This document shows, in pieces, positions 8,457 through 17,036 of a DNA stretch of 64,000 bases. The stretch is taken from NCBI RefSeq assembly GCF_030150285.1, contig NZ_JASLGE010000024.1:10061-74060 (forward strand), given 5' to 3'. The DNA comes from Pseudomonas sp. (GTDB lineage: Bacteria; Pseudomonadota; Gammaproteobacteria; Pseudomonadales; Pseudomonadaceae). The translations under genes and the position numbers were made by a program. A model generated the notes under the pieces. The model made no database searches. It saw only the letters and a program-made list of their open reading frames with translations, and was not told the DNA's origin. Each line of letters opens with the position of its first letter. Within the stretch, counting starts at the first letter, position 1.

Positions 8457-8870
8457 TTATTGCAAGCCGCGCATGCCTTCCTGACGCAGTTGTTGAATGG
8501 CTTTTTGAGCATCCTGTACAGCCCTCTCGGCTTTTGCGGCCTGCGCTTTACGTTCTGCTACACGAGCATCCCACTCTGCCTGTTCGGACAGGCGACGAGC
8601 GTCTTCATACTTTTTGTCATGCATCGCCAGTTCAGCGGCCTTGAGCTTGTCTTGGGCCGATTTCATTTCTACGGGCGCGTATTCGGTGGCCCCGGCACTG
8701 ACGGCGTTGTTCACTGCCGATTGGGTCACGGCGTACTGTTCAGTCGGCGGGTTACCGGCGCAACCCGCCAAAACGAAGCTGGTACCGATCGCCAGCGCAG
8801 CCAGTTTTAGCCCGCGCAGGCGGGGTGATGCGGTTTTGACAGTGCGGGTCATCATGGTCTTCAACTCCAT
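8457..8870 (-). CDS. Small DUF4398 lipoprotein
   Basis: 137 residues from ATG 8870, chosen because AAGGAG lies seven bases upstream; MMTR starts at 8855 and 8852 are alternatives. Signal with lipobox LAGC. The mature part is almost wholly charged helix rich in Ala, Glu, Lys and Gln, resembling the N-terminal half of the adjacent LptF without its OmpA domain. Likely a periplasmic lipoprotein coexpressed with lptF. Function not established. Confidence 0.85.
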   Translation of the reverse strand: MELKTMMTRTVKTASPRLRGLKLAALAIGTSFVLAGCAGNPPTEQYAVTQSAVNNAVSAGATEYAPVEMKSAQDKLKAAELAMHDKKYEDARRLSEQAEWDARVAERKAQAAKAERAVQDAQKAIQQLRQEGMRGLQ

Positions 8871-9136
8871 TGGAAGGCTCCTTAAAACTTAGAATTCCAT
8901 CACACCAGCGGTGATTCTGTGGGTGTTGCAACACACGTCCAGCAGTGATGGTTATTGGCTGTGACCTGAGCGTTTTTTGAATAGTTCAAAAAAAGATGGC
9001 AAATGGCCAAATTGCGTCGAGCCGGTCTGATCAGTACAAAATGACCTTAGCCCACGGCAATGACTTGTCAAAAAGAGCCGTTGCAACGCACTCTTGTGTG
9101 AAGAGCTGGCCCCGGAATCTGCTGGAGAAATGGCTG

Positions 9137-11767
9137 ATGAGCGATATTGATGCACGCTTGCGCGACGACGTTCACCTGCTGGGTGAACTGCTGGGTAATA
9201 CCATCCGTGATCAGTACGGCGAAGCGTTTCTCGCCAAAATCGAGCGTATTCGCCAGGGGGCCAAGGCCGACCGGCGCGGCACCACGGGCGAGGAGTTGAG
9301 CACAATTCTGGGTGCCCTGGGCGATGATGAAGTACTGCCGGTGGCGCGGGCCTTCAACCAGTTTTTGAACCTGGCCAATATTGCCGAGCAGTACGAACTT
9401 ATTCATCGGCGGGAAGAAGGCGAACCGGCACCTTTTGAGGCGCTGGTATTGCCCCGGCTGTTGGCGCGATTACTGGCAGAGGGGCAGGGTGCCGAATTCC
9501 TGGCGCGCCAGGTCAGTCGCCTCGATATTGAACTGGTGCTCACCGCGCACCCCACAGAAGTCACCCGGCGCACGCTGATCCAAAAGTACGATGCGATTGC
9601 CGAGCAGTTGGCCGCCCAGGATCATCGCGACCTGACCCTCGCCGAGAAAAAGCAGATTGAGCAGCGCTTGCAACGGCTGATTGCCGAAGCCTGGCACACC
9701 GAAGAAATCCGTCGTACCCGGCCCACGCCGATTGATGAGGCCAAGTGGGGGTTTGCGGTCATCGAACATTCGCTGTGGCACGCCGTACCGAACATGTTGC
9801 GCAAGGCCGATGAGGCGTTGCATGCGGCCACCGGTCTGCACCTGCCGCTTGAAGCCGCACCGGTTCGTTTTGCTTCGTGGATGGGCGGCGACCGTGATGG
9901 CAACCCGAACGTCACCGCTGGCGTGACCCGTGAAGTGTTGCTACTGGCGCGCTGGATGGCGGCCGATTTGTACCTGCGCGATATCGATAAACTAGCCGCT
10001 GAGCTGTCCATGCAACAGGCCACTCCCGAGTTGCTGGCCGTGGCTGGAGAGCGGGCTGAGCCATACCGTGAGGTACTCAAGCAACTGCGTGAGCGCCTGC
10101 GCGCGACCCGCAGTTGGGCGCACAGTGCGCTGAGCCTTGCGCAACCGGCTCCCGAAGCCGTGTTGCAGGACAACCGTGACCTGCTGGCACCGTTGCAACT
10201 GTGCTACCGGTCGCTGCATGCCTGCGGCATGGGGGTCATTGCCGACGGGCCGCTGCTCGATTGCCTGCGCCGTGCTGTGACCTTTGGCCTGTTTCTGGTG
10301 CGCCTGGACGTGCGCCAAGATGCAGCGCGCCATACCTCGGCCATGACCGAAATCACCGACTACCTGGGGCTGGGTCGTTACGAAGACTGGGACGAAGACG
10401 CGCGACTGATCTTTCTGATGCGCGAGCTGAATAACCGCCGACCGCTGTTGCCCGGGTATTTCAAACCCGCCGCCGACACCGCTGAAGTGCTGGCCACCTG
10501 CCGAGAAGTGGCCGCAGCTCCGGGGGCTTCACTGGGCTCTTATGTGATCTCCATGGCCGGGGCGGCTTCGGACGTACTGGCCGTGCAATTGCTGCTCAAA
10601 GAGGCCGGGCTTGAGCGCCCGATGCGCGTCGTGCCGTTGTTTGAAACCCTGGCCGACCTGGACAATGCGGGGCCGGTAATTGAGCGCCTGTTGCAACTGC
10701 CGGGCTACCGCTCACGCCTGTCGGGCCCGCAGGAAGTGATGATCGGTTACTCCGATTCGGCCAAGGATGCGGGCACCACGGCCGCCGCTTGGGCGCAGTA
10801 TCGGGCTCAGGAAACCCTGGTCAACATCTGCCACGAGCAAGGTGTTGAGCTGCTGTTGTTTCATGGCCGTGGAGGCACGGTTGGGCGTGGCGGTGGCCCG
10901 GCCCACGCGGCCATTTTGTCGCAGCCGCCGGGCTCGGTAGCGGGGCGCTTCCGTACGACTGAGCAGGGTGAAATGATCCGCTTCAAGTTCGGCCTGCCGG
11001 ACATCGCCGAGCAAAACCTCAACTTGTACCTGGCTGCAGTACTTGAGGCCACGTTGTTGCCGCCGCCTTTGCCCGAACCCGGCTGGCGCACGTTGATGGA
11101 TGAACTGGCCGCTGACGGGCTCAAGGCATACCGTGGCGTGGTGCGTGATAACCCGCAGTTTGTGGAGTACTTTCGCCAGTCCACGCCCGAGCAGGAATTG
11201 GGCCGCTTGCCCTTGGGCAGCCGCCCGGCCAAGCGTCGGGCGGGAGGTATTGAAAGCTTGCGGGCGATCCCGTGGATTTTTGGCTGGACACAAACCCGCC
11301 TTATGTTGCCCGCATGGCTGGGCTGGGAAACGGCCTTGAGCCAGGCACTGGCCCGCGGCGAAGGTGATCGGCTGGCGCATATGCGTGAGCAATGGCCGTT
11401 CTTTCGTACCCGCATCGACATGCTGGAGATGGTGCTGGCCAAGGCGGACGCTGACATCGCCCGGCTCTATGACGAGTGTCTGGTGGCCGATGAACTGCTG
11501 CCATTGGGGGCTCACTTACGCGACTTATTGTCGCAGGCCTGCGCGGTGGTGCTGGGGTTAACCGGGCAAACGCAGTTGATGGCGCACAGCCCGGACACCC
11601 TGGAATTTATCCGCTTGCGCAACACTTACCTGGACCCTCTTCATTTATTGCAGGCGGAACTGCTGGCCCGCTCACGACGCCAACAAACCACCCAAGACAG
11701 CCCTCTGGAACAAGCATTGCTGGTGACTGTGGCCGGAATTGCGGCCGGTTTGCGTAACACCGGCTAA
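9137..11767 (+). CDS. ppc: Phosphoenolpyruvate carboxylase
   Basis: Converts PEP and bicarbonate to oxaloacetate, refilling the TCA cycle. 876 residues from ATG 9137 (MSDIDARLRDDV); the open frame runs upstream to 8996 but that part is not family-like. Catalytic signatures present: LTAHPTEVTRRT, the Arg-rich FHGRGGTVGRGGGP loop and GYSDSAKDAG. The C terminus ends RNTG, in place of the commoner QNTG. GGAG precedes the start. Monocistronic by appearance, followed by a 285-base gap before adk in which no gene is supported. Confidence 0.96.
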   Translation: MSDIDARLRDDVHLLGELLGNTIRDQYGEAFLAKIERIRQGAKADRRGTTGEELSTILGALGDDEVLPVARAFNQFLNLANIAEQYELIHRREEGEPAPFEALVLPRLLARLLAEGQGAEFLARQVSRLDIELVLTAHPTEVTRRTLIQKYDAIAEQLAAQDHRDLTLAEKKQIEQRLQRLIAEAWHTEEIRRTRPTPIDEAKWGFAVIEHSLWHAVPNMLRKADEALHAATGLHLPLEAAPVRFASWMGGDRDGNPNVTAGVTREVLLLARWMAADLYLRDIDKLAAELSMQQATPELLAVAGERAEPYREVLKQLRERLRATRSWAHSALSLAQPAPEAVLQDNRDLLAPLQLCYRSLHACGMGVIADGPLLDCLRRAVTFGLFLVRLDVRQDAARHTSAMTEITDYLGLGRYEDWDEDARLIFLMRELNNRRPLLPGYFKPAADTAEVLATCREVAAAPGASLGSYVISMAGAASDVLAVQLLLKEAGLERPMRVVPLFETLADLDNAGPVIERLLQLPGYRSRLSGPQEVMIGYSDSAKDAGTTAAAWAQYRAQETLVNICHEQGVELLLFHGRGGTVGRGGGPAHAAILSQPPGSVAGRFRTTEQGEMIRFKFGLPDIAEQNLNLYLAAVLEATLLPPPLPEPGWRTLMDELAADGLKAYRGVVRDNPQFVEYFRQSTPEQELGRLPLGSRPAKRRAGGIESLRAIPWIFGWTQTRLMLPAWLGWETALSQALARGEGDRLAHMREQWPFFRTRIDMLEMVLAKADADIARLYDECLVADELLPLGAHLRDLLSQACAVVLGLTGQTQLMAHSPDTLEFIRLRNTYLDPLHLLQAELLARSRRQQTTQDSPLEQALLVTVAGIAAGLRNTG

Positions 11768-12052
11768 GAAAAAAACAGGATCAGATGTCGCCCAACGAGC
11801 GCTTGGGCGGCTCTCGAATGAGACCGCCCGATGTTTGCAAGCGACACTTTCGTGTGGGGTTGCGACCTGTAGCACCGCGTCATAAGCGCCGGTTTACCTA
11901 CGATTATTCCTACTTTTGCCGTCTTGTGTGGGTCGGGCCTGCTGTGTATCTTGATCAGCCTTTGGCCGTTTATGCAGCCATAACCCTATTCTGAGACTGG
12001 TCCAAAGAGGCGAGTCAGTTGTTATTTAAATAAAAATTTGAGGAGCACATCG

Positions 12053-12700
12053 ATGCGCGTAATTCTGCTGGGAGCTCCCGGGGCCGGTAAAGGTACTCAG
12101 GCAAAGTTCATCACTGAAAAGTTTGGCATTCCACAAATCTCTACCGGCGACATGTTGCGTGCTGCCGTCAAAGCCGGCACTGAGCTGGGCCTGATCGCCA
12201 AAGGCGTCATGGACAGCGGTGGTCTGGTCTCTGACGACCTGATCATCAACCTGGTCAAAGAACGTATCGCCCAGGACGACTGCAAGAATGGTTTCCTGTT
12301 CGACGGCTTCCCGCGCACCATTCCACAGGCCGAAGCGCTGGTGAAAAACGGCGTTGAACTGGACCACGTTCTGGAAATCGCGGTTGAAGACGAAGAAATT
12401 GTTCAGCGTATTGCTGGCCGTCGTGTTCACGAAGCGTCGGGTCGCGTTTACCACATCGTCTATAACCCGCCAAAAGTGGAAGGCAAAGACGATGTGACCG
12501 GTGAAGACCTGGTTCAGCGCAAGGACGACACCGAAGAAACCGTTCGTCATCGCCTGTCGGTTTACCATTCGCAAACCAAGCCACTGGTCGCGTTCTACCA
12601 GAACCTGGCGGCTACCCAGGGCAAGCCCAAGTACAGCCACGTTGAAGGTGTCGGCTCGGTTGAAGCCATCACCGCCAAGGTGCTGGAAGCCCTGAGCTGA
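12053..12700 (+). CDS. adk: Adenylate kinase
   Basis: Interconverts ATP + AMP and 2 ADP. 215 residues from ATG 12053 with GAGGAG upstream; a TTG at 12038 in the same frame is not needed. P-loop GAPGAGKGTQ at residues 7-16. DGFPRT and the long LID (GRVYHIVYNPPKVEG) are present without zinc-binding cysteines, as in other gamma-proteobacteria. A terminator follows. Confidence 0.97.
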   Translation: MRVILLGAPGAGKGTQAKFITEKFGIPQISTGDMLRAAVKAGTELGLIAKGVMDSGGLVSDDLIINLVKERIAQDDCKNGFLFDGFPRTIPQAEALVKNGVELDHVLEIAVEDEEIVQRIAGRRVHEASGRVYHIVYNPPKVEGKDDVTGEDLVQRKDDTEETVRHRLSVYHSQTKPLVAFYQNLAATQGKPKYSHVEGVGSVEAITAKVLEALS

Positions 12701-12720
12701 TCGTCGATTAGCGCCAATCC

Positions 12721-12750
12721 AACAGCCCGCTTGCGGGCTGTTGTTGTTTA
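12721..12750 (+). terminator. Terminator after adk
   Basis: Perfect ten-base stem AACAGCCCGC / GCGGGCTGTT (12721-12730, 12733-12742) with a two-base TT loop (larger in practice), then TTGTTTA. Confidence 0.85.
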
Positions 12751-12792
12751 TACTGCGACACTTTTTTCATTTTGATTCTGACGGGAACACCG

Positions 12793-13479
12793 ATGAGCAC
12801 CTTGCTGGCCCTGGATACCGCGACTGAAGCCTGCTCTGTTGCCTTGCTGCACGATGGCAAGGTCACGAGCCACTACGAGGTGATCCCGCGCCTGCATGCG
12901 CAAAAGCTGCTGCCGATGATTCAGGACTTGCTGGCGCAGGCCGGTGTCGAGCTGTCGGCCGTCGAGGCGATTGCCTTCGGTCGCGGGCCGGGTGCATTCA
13001 CGGGCGTGCGCATCGCTATCGGTGTGGTGCAGGGCTTGGCGTTCGCGCTGGATCGCCCGGTGTTGCCGGTCTCCAACCTGGCTGTGTTGGCGCAACGCGC
13101 CTACCGCGAGCACGGCGCGACCCAAGTGGTGTCGGCCATCGATGCGCGCATGGACGAGGTGTATTGGGGCTGCTACCGCGAGCAAGCGGGCGAGATGCGC
13201 TTGGTCGGGGCCGAAGCGGTATTGCCACCCGACGTTGCCGGTTTACCGGAAGGGGCCAGCGGCGACTGGTTTGGCGCGGGCACTGGCTGGGGCTATGCCG
13301 AGCGTTTGAGCGTCAAACCCTATGCCTTGGACGCCGGCATGCTGCCGCACGCTGAAGACCTGCTGACCCTGGCGCGCTTTGCCTGGGCGCGGGGCGAAGC
13401 GATTGTGGCCGATGAGGCCCAGCCGGTGTACCTGCGTGACAAAGTGGCGGCGACCAAAGCCGAGCGTGGTCTCATCTAG
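12793..13479 (+). CDS. tsaB: tRNA t6A37 biosynthesis protein TsaB
   Basis: Partner of TsaD, TsaE and TsaC in making N6-threonylcarbamoyladenosine at position 37 of ANN-decoding tRNAs. 228 residues from ATG 12793 (MSTLLALDTATEACSVAL), typical for the family. The ASKHA-fold start and the FGRGPGAFTGVRIAIG segment are characteristic of TsaB/YeaZ. The tcdA gene at 31.2 kb acts on the t6A this pathway makes. Confidence 0.94.
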   Translation: MSTLLALDTATEACSVALLHDGKVTSHYEVIPRLHAQKLLPMIQDLLAQAGVELSAVEAIAFGRGPGAFTGVRIAIGVVQGLAFALDRPVLPVSNLAVLAQRAYREHGATQVVSAIDARMDEVYWGCYREQAGEMRLVGAEAVLPPDVAGLPEGASGDWFGAGTGWGYAERLSVKPYALDAGMLPHAEDLLTLARFAWARGEAIVADEAQPVYLRDKVAATKAERGLI

Positions 13480-13484
13480 CTCCC

Positions 13485-13536
13485 GTAGGAACGAGCTTGC
13501 TCGTGATCTTTTGACTTTTAAAAGCTCGCGCCTACA
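13485..13536. repeat. Short paired REP (minimal REPIN)
   Basis: GTAGGAACGAGCTTGCTCGT at 13485 is followed after TTTTGACTTTTAAAA by the inverted end GCTCGCGCCTAC (to 13535). The two ends can fold into one hairpin. Same REP family as at 7264, 21244, 25685 and 37109. Lies in the 130-base gap after tsaB. Confidence 0.75.
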
Positions 13537-13609
13537 AGCGGTCATCCGTGTATTTGCTTAGTCGGGCCAACGCCGCTAAATTGCTATTATTGTTACCGAG
13601 CTTGCCTGT

Positions 13610-13906
13610 ATGCGTATTGACGGTTTTTCCTCACAGTCCCCCCCCATCAAGCGTAAGCCTCGCCAAGGCAAGACGCAGATTGATGACGCGGTGCAAGACA
13701 GTGAAGAAGCTCCTGACAATACGCCTCAGCCGGCCCGTTCGCGGCCATCCGTTGAACGCATCAGCCAGTTGCCGGTACGCTCCCAAGACATGATCTTCCA
13801 GCGCGCCATGAGTAAAAGTGCAGCCAGTGCTCTGGCCAGTTACCTGACAACAGCAGGTTTTGTCGACTGGGAAACCGAAGTGCTAGGGCTGGATCTGTAC
13901 ATTTGA
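13610..13906 (+). CDS. Conserved-looking small hypothetical protein
   Basis: 98 residues. The N-terminal half is polar and probably disordered (Pro, Lys, Arg, Asp); the C-terminal part (about 55-98) looks folded and ends EVLGLDLYI. No signal peptide or catalytic motif. Its stop overlaps the TTG start of the DUF72 gene (TTGA), which argues for coupled translation and that this gene is real. A gene of this type at this position also exists in other pseudomonads, from memory. Function unknown. Confidence 0.6.
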   Translation: MRIDGFSSQSPPIKRKPRQGKTQIDDAVQDSEEAPDNTPQPARSRPSVERISQLPVRSQDMIFQRAMSKSAASALASYLTTAGFVDWETEVLGLDLYI

Positions 13907-14766
13907 AGCTCCTTCCTTATTACCTGGGTTGCCCGTCCTGGAGCGACACCGCCTGGCGCGAAGGGTTGTACCCGCAGAATGCCCGCCAAACCGATTTTCT
14001 CAACCTGTACGCCCAAGTGTTCAACGCCGTCGAAGGCAACACCACGTTCTACGCCCGGCCCGCGCCCGCTACCGTCGAGCGCTGGGCCCAGAGTGTGCCC
14101 GAGCATTTCCGCTTAACAGCCAAGTTCCCAAGGGAAATCAGCCATGGCGGTGATTTGCGAGAGCAACAGCACGCAGCCGAAGACTTCCTGCGGCTTCTGA
14201 AGCCTTTGGGAGTGCGTGTAGCGCCTTTTTGGCTACAACTGCCAGCGAGCTTTGGCCCACAGCGTTTGGCTGAGCTGGTGAGCTTTATAGACACGCTGGG
14301 CCGTGAGTTGGCGGTGGAAGTGCGTCACCCGGCGTTCTTTGCCAAGGGTGATGAAGAACGGCTGCTCAACCGTGTGCTCATGGACCGTGGGGTTGAACGT
14401 ATTTGTCTGGACCCGCGTGCCTTGTTCAGTTGCGCGTCAACGGCCCCGGCGGTGTTGCACGCGCAATCGAAAAAGCCCAGGGTGCCGCCACGCCCGGCCG
14501 CGTTTACCCGCTTCCCGCAGGTGCGTTTTATCGGTCGCCCGGAACTGGAGGCCAATGACCCTTACTTGCGGCCTTGGGTCGAGAAAGTGGCGAGCTGGAT
14601 CGAAGAAGGGCGCACGCCTTATGTGTTTTTACACACGCCGGACAATCACCGTGCGCCGGAACTGGCGCGGCGTTTTCATCAGCAATTGAGTGAACGTTTA
14701 CCGGGGTTGCCCGAGCTGGCGCAGTTGCATGCGCCCCAAACCACCGAACAGTTGGGGCTGCTTTAA
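13903..14766 (+). CDS. DUF72 (YecE-like) protein
   Basis: 287 residues with the family's opening YLGCPSWSDTAWREGLYP, then NTTFYARP and a KFPREISH segment. DUF72 proteins have a TIM-barrel-like fold; no enzymatic activity is firmly established. The TTG start at 13903 overlaps the preceding stop, and the family homology begins within a few residues, so no ATG further downstream fits. The 3' end overlaps by four bases the end of the convergent gene at 14763-15383. Confidence 0.85.
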   Translation: MKLLPYYLGCPSWSDTAWREGLYPQNARQTDFLNLYAQVFNAVEGNTTFYARPAPATVERWAQSVPEHFRLTAKFPREISHGGDLREQQHAAEDFLRLLKPLGVRVAPFWLQLPASFGPQRLAELVSFIDTLGRELAVEVRHPAFFAKGDEERLLNRVLMDRGVERICLDPRALFSCASTAPAVLHAQSKKPRVPPRPAAFTRFPQVRFIGRPELEANDPYLRPWVEKVASWIEEGRTPYVFLHTPDNHRAPELARRFHQQLSERLPGLPELAQLHAPQTTEQLGLL

Positions 14767-15383
14767 GCGGCCAGGCGCAGGTTGTTGACGACCAGCGGCC
14801 GTGCCCAGCCCAGGTCGAAGTCCATCGCCCGTTGCTGTTCGATCAGGGTCAGTGCATCGAACGGTTCGGCGGGCGGGGGTAGCAAGTCCAGCTCCAATTC
14901 GGCGATGGGCAGGTGCAAGGGGCGCGGCTCCTGGCCGGGACCCGGTGCTGGCAGCGGGTGACCTTGTGCCATGACGAGCGGCCGTCTCCAACTGTTGTCG
15001 AGGTCTTGCTGGTGCTGTTGTTCAGCCAAGGCTTCGCTGGAGAAGGGCGGTGCCGGCGGGGGCAGCAAATCCAGTTCGAATTCGGCGATGGGCAAAAACA
15101 GCGCTTCAGGTGGGCGCAGTTCGGTGTCCTGTACGTCGCAATGACGCTGGGTCACGATACTGCCCAGTACATCGTTGCCCCCGGGTGGCTCGGTGTTTTC
15201 ATCCACTTGCAGCACCGAGGTATCGGGCGCGGGGAAATCGCCCGCTTCGGCCTGTTCCGCCAACGCTTGGGCGTAGAAGTCCTTCCACAGGTGATTGACA
15301 CTGCCCGTGACCTGGGAATTGTGCCGGCCAAAGTCGCCAAGTGGGGCGATAAAGCCGATGGAAGTAGAATGAATGTCTGACAT
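14763..15383 (-). CDS. Hypothetical protein with internal tandem duplication
   Basis: 206 residues, no signal peptide. Two copies of a segment of about 40 residues are seen in the C-terminal two thirds, each running from LPIAE-ELDLLPPPA through a Phe, an E-QQ motif and a DLxWxRPLV end. The conserved core is PIAE[FL]ELDLLPPPA. Acidic, Pro-rich and without known motifs. Transcribed away from rsmJ; the 92-base gap at 15384-15475 must hold promoters for both. I recall an unnamed gene of this position in other pseudomonads but not a function. Confidence 0.75.
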   Translation of the reverse strand: MSDIHSTSIGFIAPLGDFGRHNSQVTGSVNHLWKDFYAQALAEQAEAGDFPAPDTSVLQVDENTEPPGGNDVLGSIVTQRHCDVQDTELRPPEALFLPIAEFELDLLPPPAPPFSSEALAEQQHQQDLDNSWRRPLVMAQGHPLPAPGPGQEPRPLHLPIAELELDLLPPPAEPFDALTLIEQQRAMDFDLGWARPLVVNNLRLAA

Positions 15384-15475
15384 AGCTCTCGGACGACGCC
15401 CAGCTCTGGCAAAATGCGGGATATGTCATTTATCGGCAGCGTTTGCCGATCATTAAATTTTTGAGCGTGGTTTCA

Positions 15476-16258
15476 ATGAGTGAGCAAGCAGCGGGCTGTT
15501 GTATCAAAGTCGAGGCGTTGGGTGAGGCCCATCAGGCTTCAGCCGAGCAGTGGGCTGAGCGCCTGGGGTTGCCTTTAGAGGTGGCCGACGCGGAGTTCGC
15601 CCTGCAAGTGGGTGACCAAGGCTTGCAGCTACAGCAACTGGGCCCTGATGCTCCGGGCCCGGTGCGGGTCGATTTCGTGGAGGGCGGCGCGGCGCATCGG
15701 CGTTTGTTTGGCGGCGGCACCGGGCAGATGATTGCCAAGGCCGTCGGCATCCAGCAAGGCGTGCGCCCCCGTGTGCTGGATGCCACGGCGGGCCTGGGCA
15801 AGGACGCGTTTGTACTCGCCAGCCTGGGCTGTGAAATGAGCCTGATCGAACGCCAGCCCTTGATCGGTGCACTGTTGGAAGATGGCTTGCGCCGTGGCTT
15901 GAGCGACGACGAAGTGGCTCCCATTGTGTCGCGCATGCGCTTGCTCAAAGGCAATTCAATTGACGTGATGCGCGACTGGGAAGGCGAACCGCCCCAGGTA
16001 ATCTACCTGGACCCGATGTTTCCCCATCGTGAGAAAACCGCGCTGGTGAAGAAGGAAATGCGTTTGTTCCGGCCGTTGGTGGGGGATGACAACGATGCCC
16101 CGGCGTTGCTGGAAGCCGCCTTGGCCTTGGCGAGCCATCGCGTGGTGGTCAAACGCCCGCGCAAGGCTCCGTGCATTGCGGGGCCCAAGCCAAGCCATGC
16201 GCTGGATGGTAAATCGAGCCGTTACGATATTTACCCGAAGAAAGCGTTGAAACCCTGA
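15476..16258 (+). CDS. rsmJ: 16S rRNA (guanine1516-N2)-methyltransferase RsmJ
   Basis: Methylates G1516 of 16S rRNA with SAM. 260 residues from ATG 15476 (MSEQAAG); the open frame extends to 15443 without homology. The GGGTGQMIAKAVG segment, SAM motif DATAGLGKDAFVLASLGC and YLDPMFPHR (catalytic DPxF/Y type) are diagnostic of the RsmJ/YhiQ family. Convergent with the mexL-like repressor, 51 bases apart. Confidence 0.93.
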   Translation: MSEQAAGCCIKVEALGEAHQASAEQWAERLGLPLEVADAEFALQVGDQGLQLQQLGPDAPGPVRVDFVEGGAAHRRLFGGGTGQMIAKAVGIQQGVRPRVLDATAGLGKDAFVLASLGCEMSLIERQPLIGALLEDGLRRGLSDDEVAPIVSRMRLLKGNSIDVMRDWEGEPPQVIYLDPMFPHREKTALVKKEMRLFRPLVGDDNDAPALLEAALALASHRVVVKRPRKAPCIAGPKPSHALDGKSSRYDIYPKKALKP

Positions 16259-16309
16259 TACAGGTCGCGAGCACGTTCGCGCCTGCTGGGGCGTGAGCTT
16301 GCGAGCGTT

Positions 16310-16948
16310 TCAGGCAGGCCGATAAGCCCGCGTAAAGACAGCGACCACTTCCTGTACATGCGCCTCGGCTTCTTCGGCGGTCAGCACCCCGCCGTAGCCG
16401 TAAAGCAGGCGAAAGTTCGGCGACCCCTTGAGCATGCAAAAAAAGTGCTCTGCCGCGTAATGTGCCCCCTCAATGTGTAGCGCGCCGGTCTGATGAATTT
16501 TATTGAGCAAGCGCTCCATCTCCATCACCACCCGCTCTGGCCCTGCCTCAAAGAATATTTGGGACAGCTTCGGGTCCTGGCTACCCAGCGTCACCATCAA
16601 TCGATGCAGGTTGATCGACTCTTCGCTGTTGATCAGCGCCAGAAATCCCCGGCCAATGGCGAGTAGCACCGTTTCAATCGGCACGCCGTGCGGCAGGTCA
16701 AAGAACAAATCCGGCAATTGTTCCGAGCATTTGGCCAGGATCGCTGAAGAAAACAGCGTCTCCTTGTCGGTGAAATGGCTGTAGACCGTCAGCTTTGACA
16801 CCCCGGCCAGGCCCGCGACCGCGTCCATGCTGGTGTTGGCATAGCCGTGGGTCAAAAACAGCGATTTGGCGGCATCAAGGATCGCTTGGCGCTTGGCCAT
16901 GTCCTTGGGGCGCCCTGGGGCATTCAGAGGTAAAGGTTTGTCAGACAT
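16310..16948 (-). CDS. mexL: TetR-family repressor, MexL-like
   Basis: 212 residues from ATG 16948, the same length as P. aeruginosa MexL. N-terminal TetR helix-turn-helix (about 20-65: AILDAAKSLFLTHGYANTSM, then GVSKLTVYSHFTDKETLF). The C-terminal ligand domain is of AefR/TetR_C type. Divergent from an RND efflux pair, 88 bases away. MexL represses mexJK and itself in P. aeruginosa; by position between rsmJ and plsB and by length this is its ortholog, though orthology is inferred. The open frame runs upstream to 17011, but MSDKPL is the family start. Confidence 0.82.
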   Translation of the reverse strand: MSDKPLPLNAPGRPKDMAKRQAILDAAKSLFLTHGYANTSMDAVAGLAGVSKLTVYSHFTDKETLFSSAILAKCSEQLPDLFFDLPHGVPIETVLLAIGRGFLALINSEESINLHRLMVTLGSQDPKLSQIFFEAGPERVVMEMERLLNKIHQTGALHIEGAHYAAEHFFCMLKGSPNFRLLYGYGGVLTAEEAEAHVQEVVAVFTRAYRPA

Positions 16949-16952
16949 TTCC

Positions 16953-16999
16953 GTTATTACTGGACTGGTGAGTTTAGGATTAATAACATAGTGCCAGTA
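16953..16999. promoter_or_regulatory. Candidate operator between mexL and mexJ
   Basis: Two nested inverted repeats lie in the 88-base divergent gap: GTTATTA (16953-16959) with TAATAAC (16981-16987), and TACTGG (16958-16963) with CCAGTA (16994-16999). This is a likely binding region for the TetR repressor controlling both directions. Site identity is inference. Confidence 0.45.
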
Positions 17000-17036
17000 T
17001 AAGTATTCCAAGCCTCATTAGCGAAAGGTCATCTCC

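Noticed and set aside
8996..9136. N-terminal extension of PEP carboxylase
   Set aside because: The frame is open, but typical PPC starts at MSDIDARLRDDV, with a GGAG before ATG 9137.
11785..11994. 69-codon frame between ppc and adk
   Set aside because: No ribosome site, no recognisable features; Cys/Arg-rich translation typical of chance frames.
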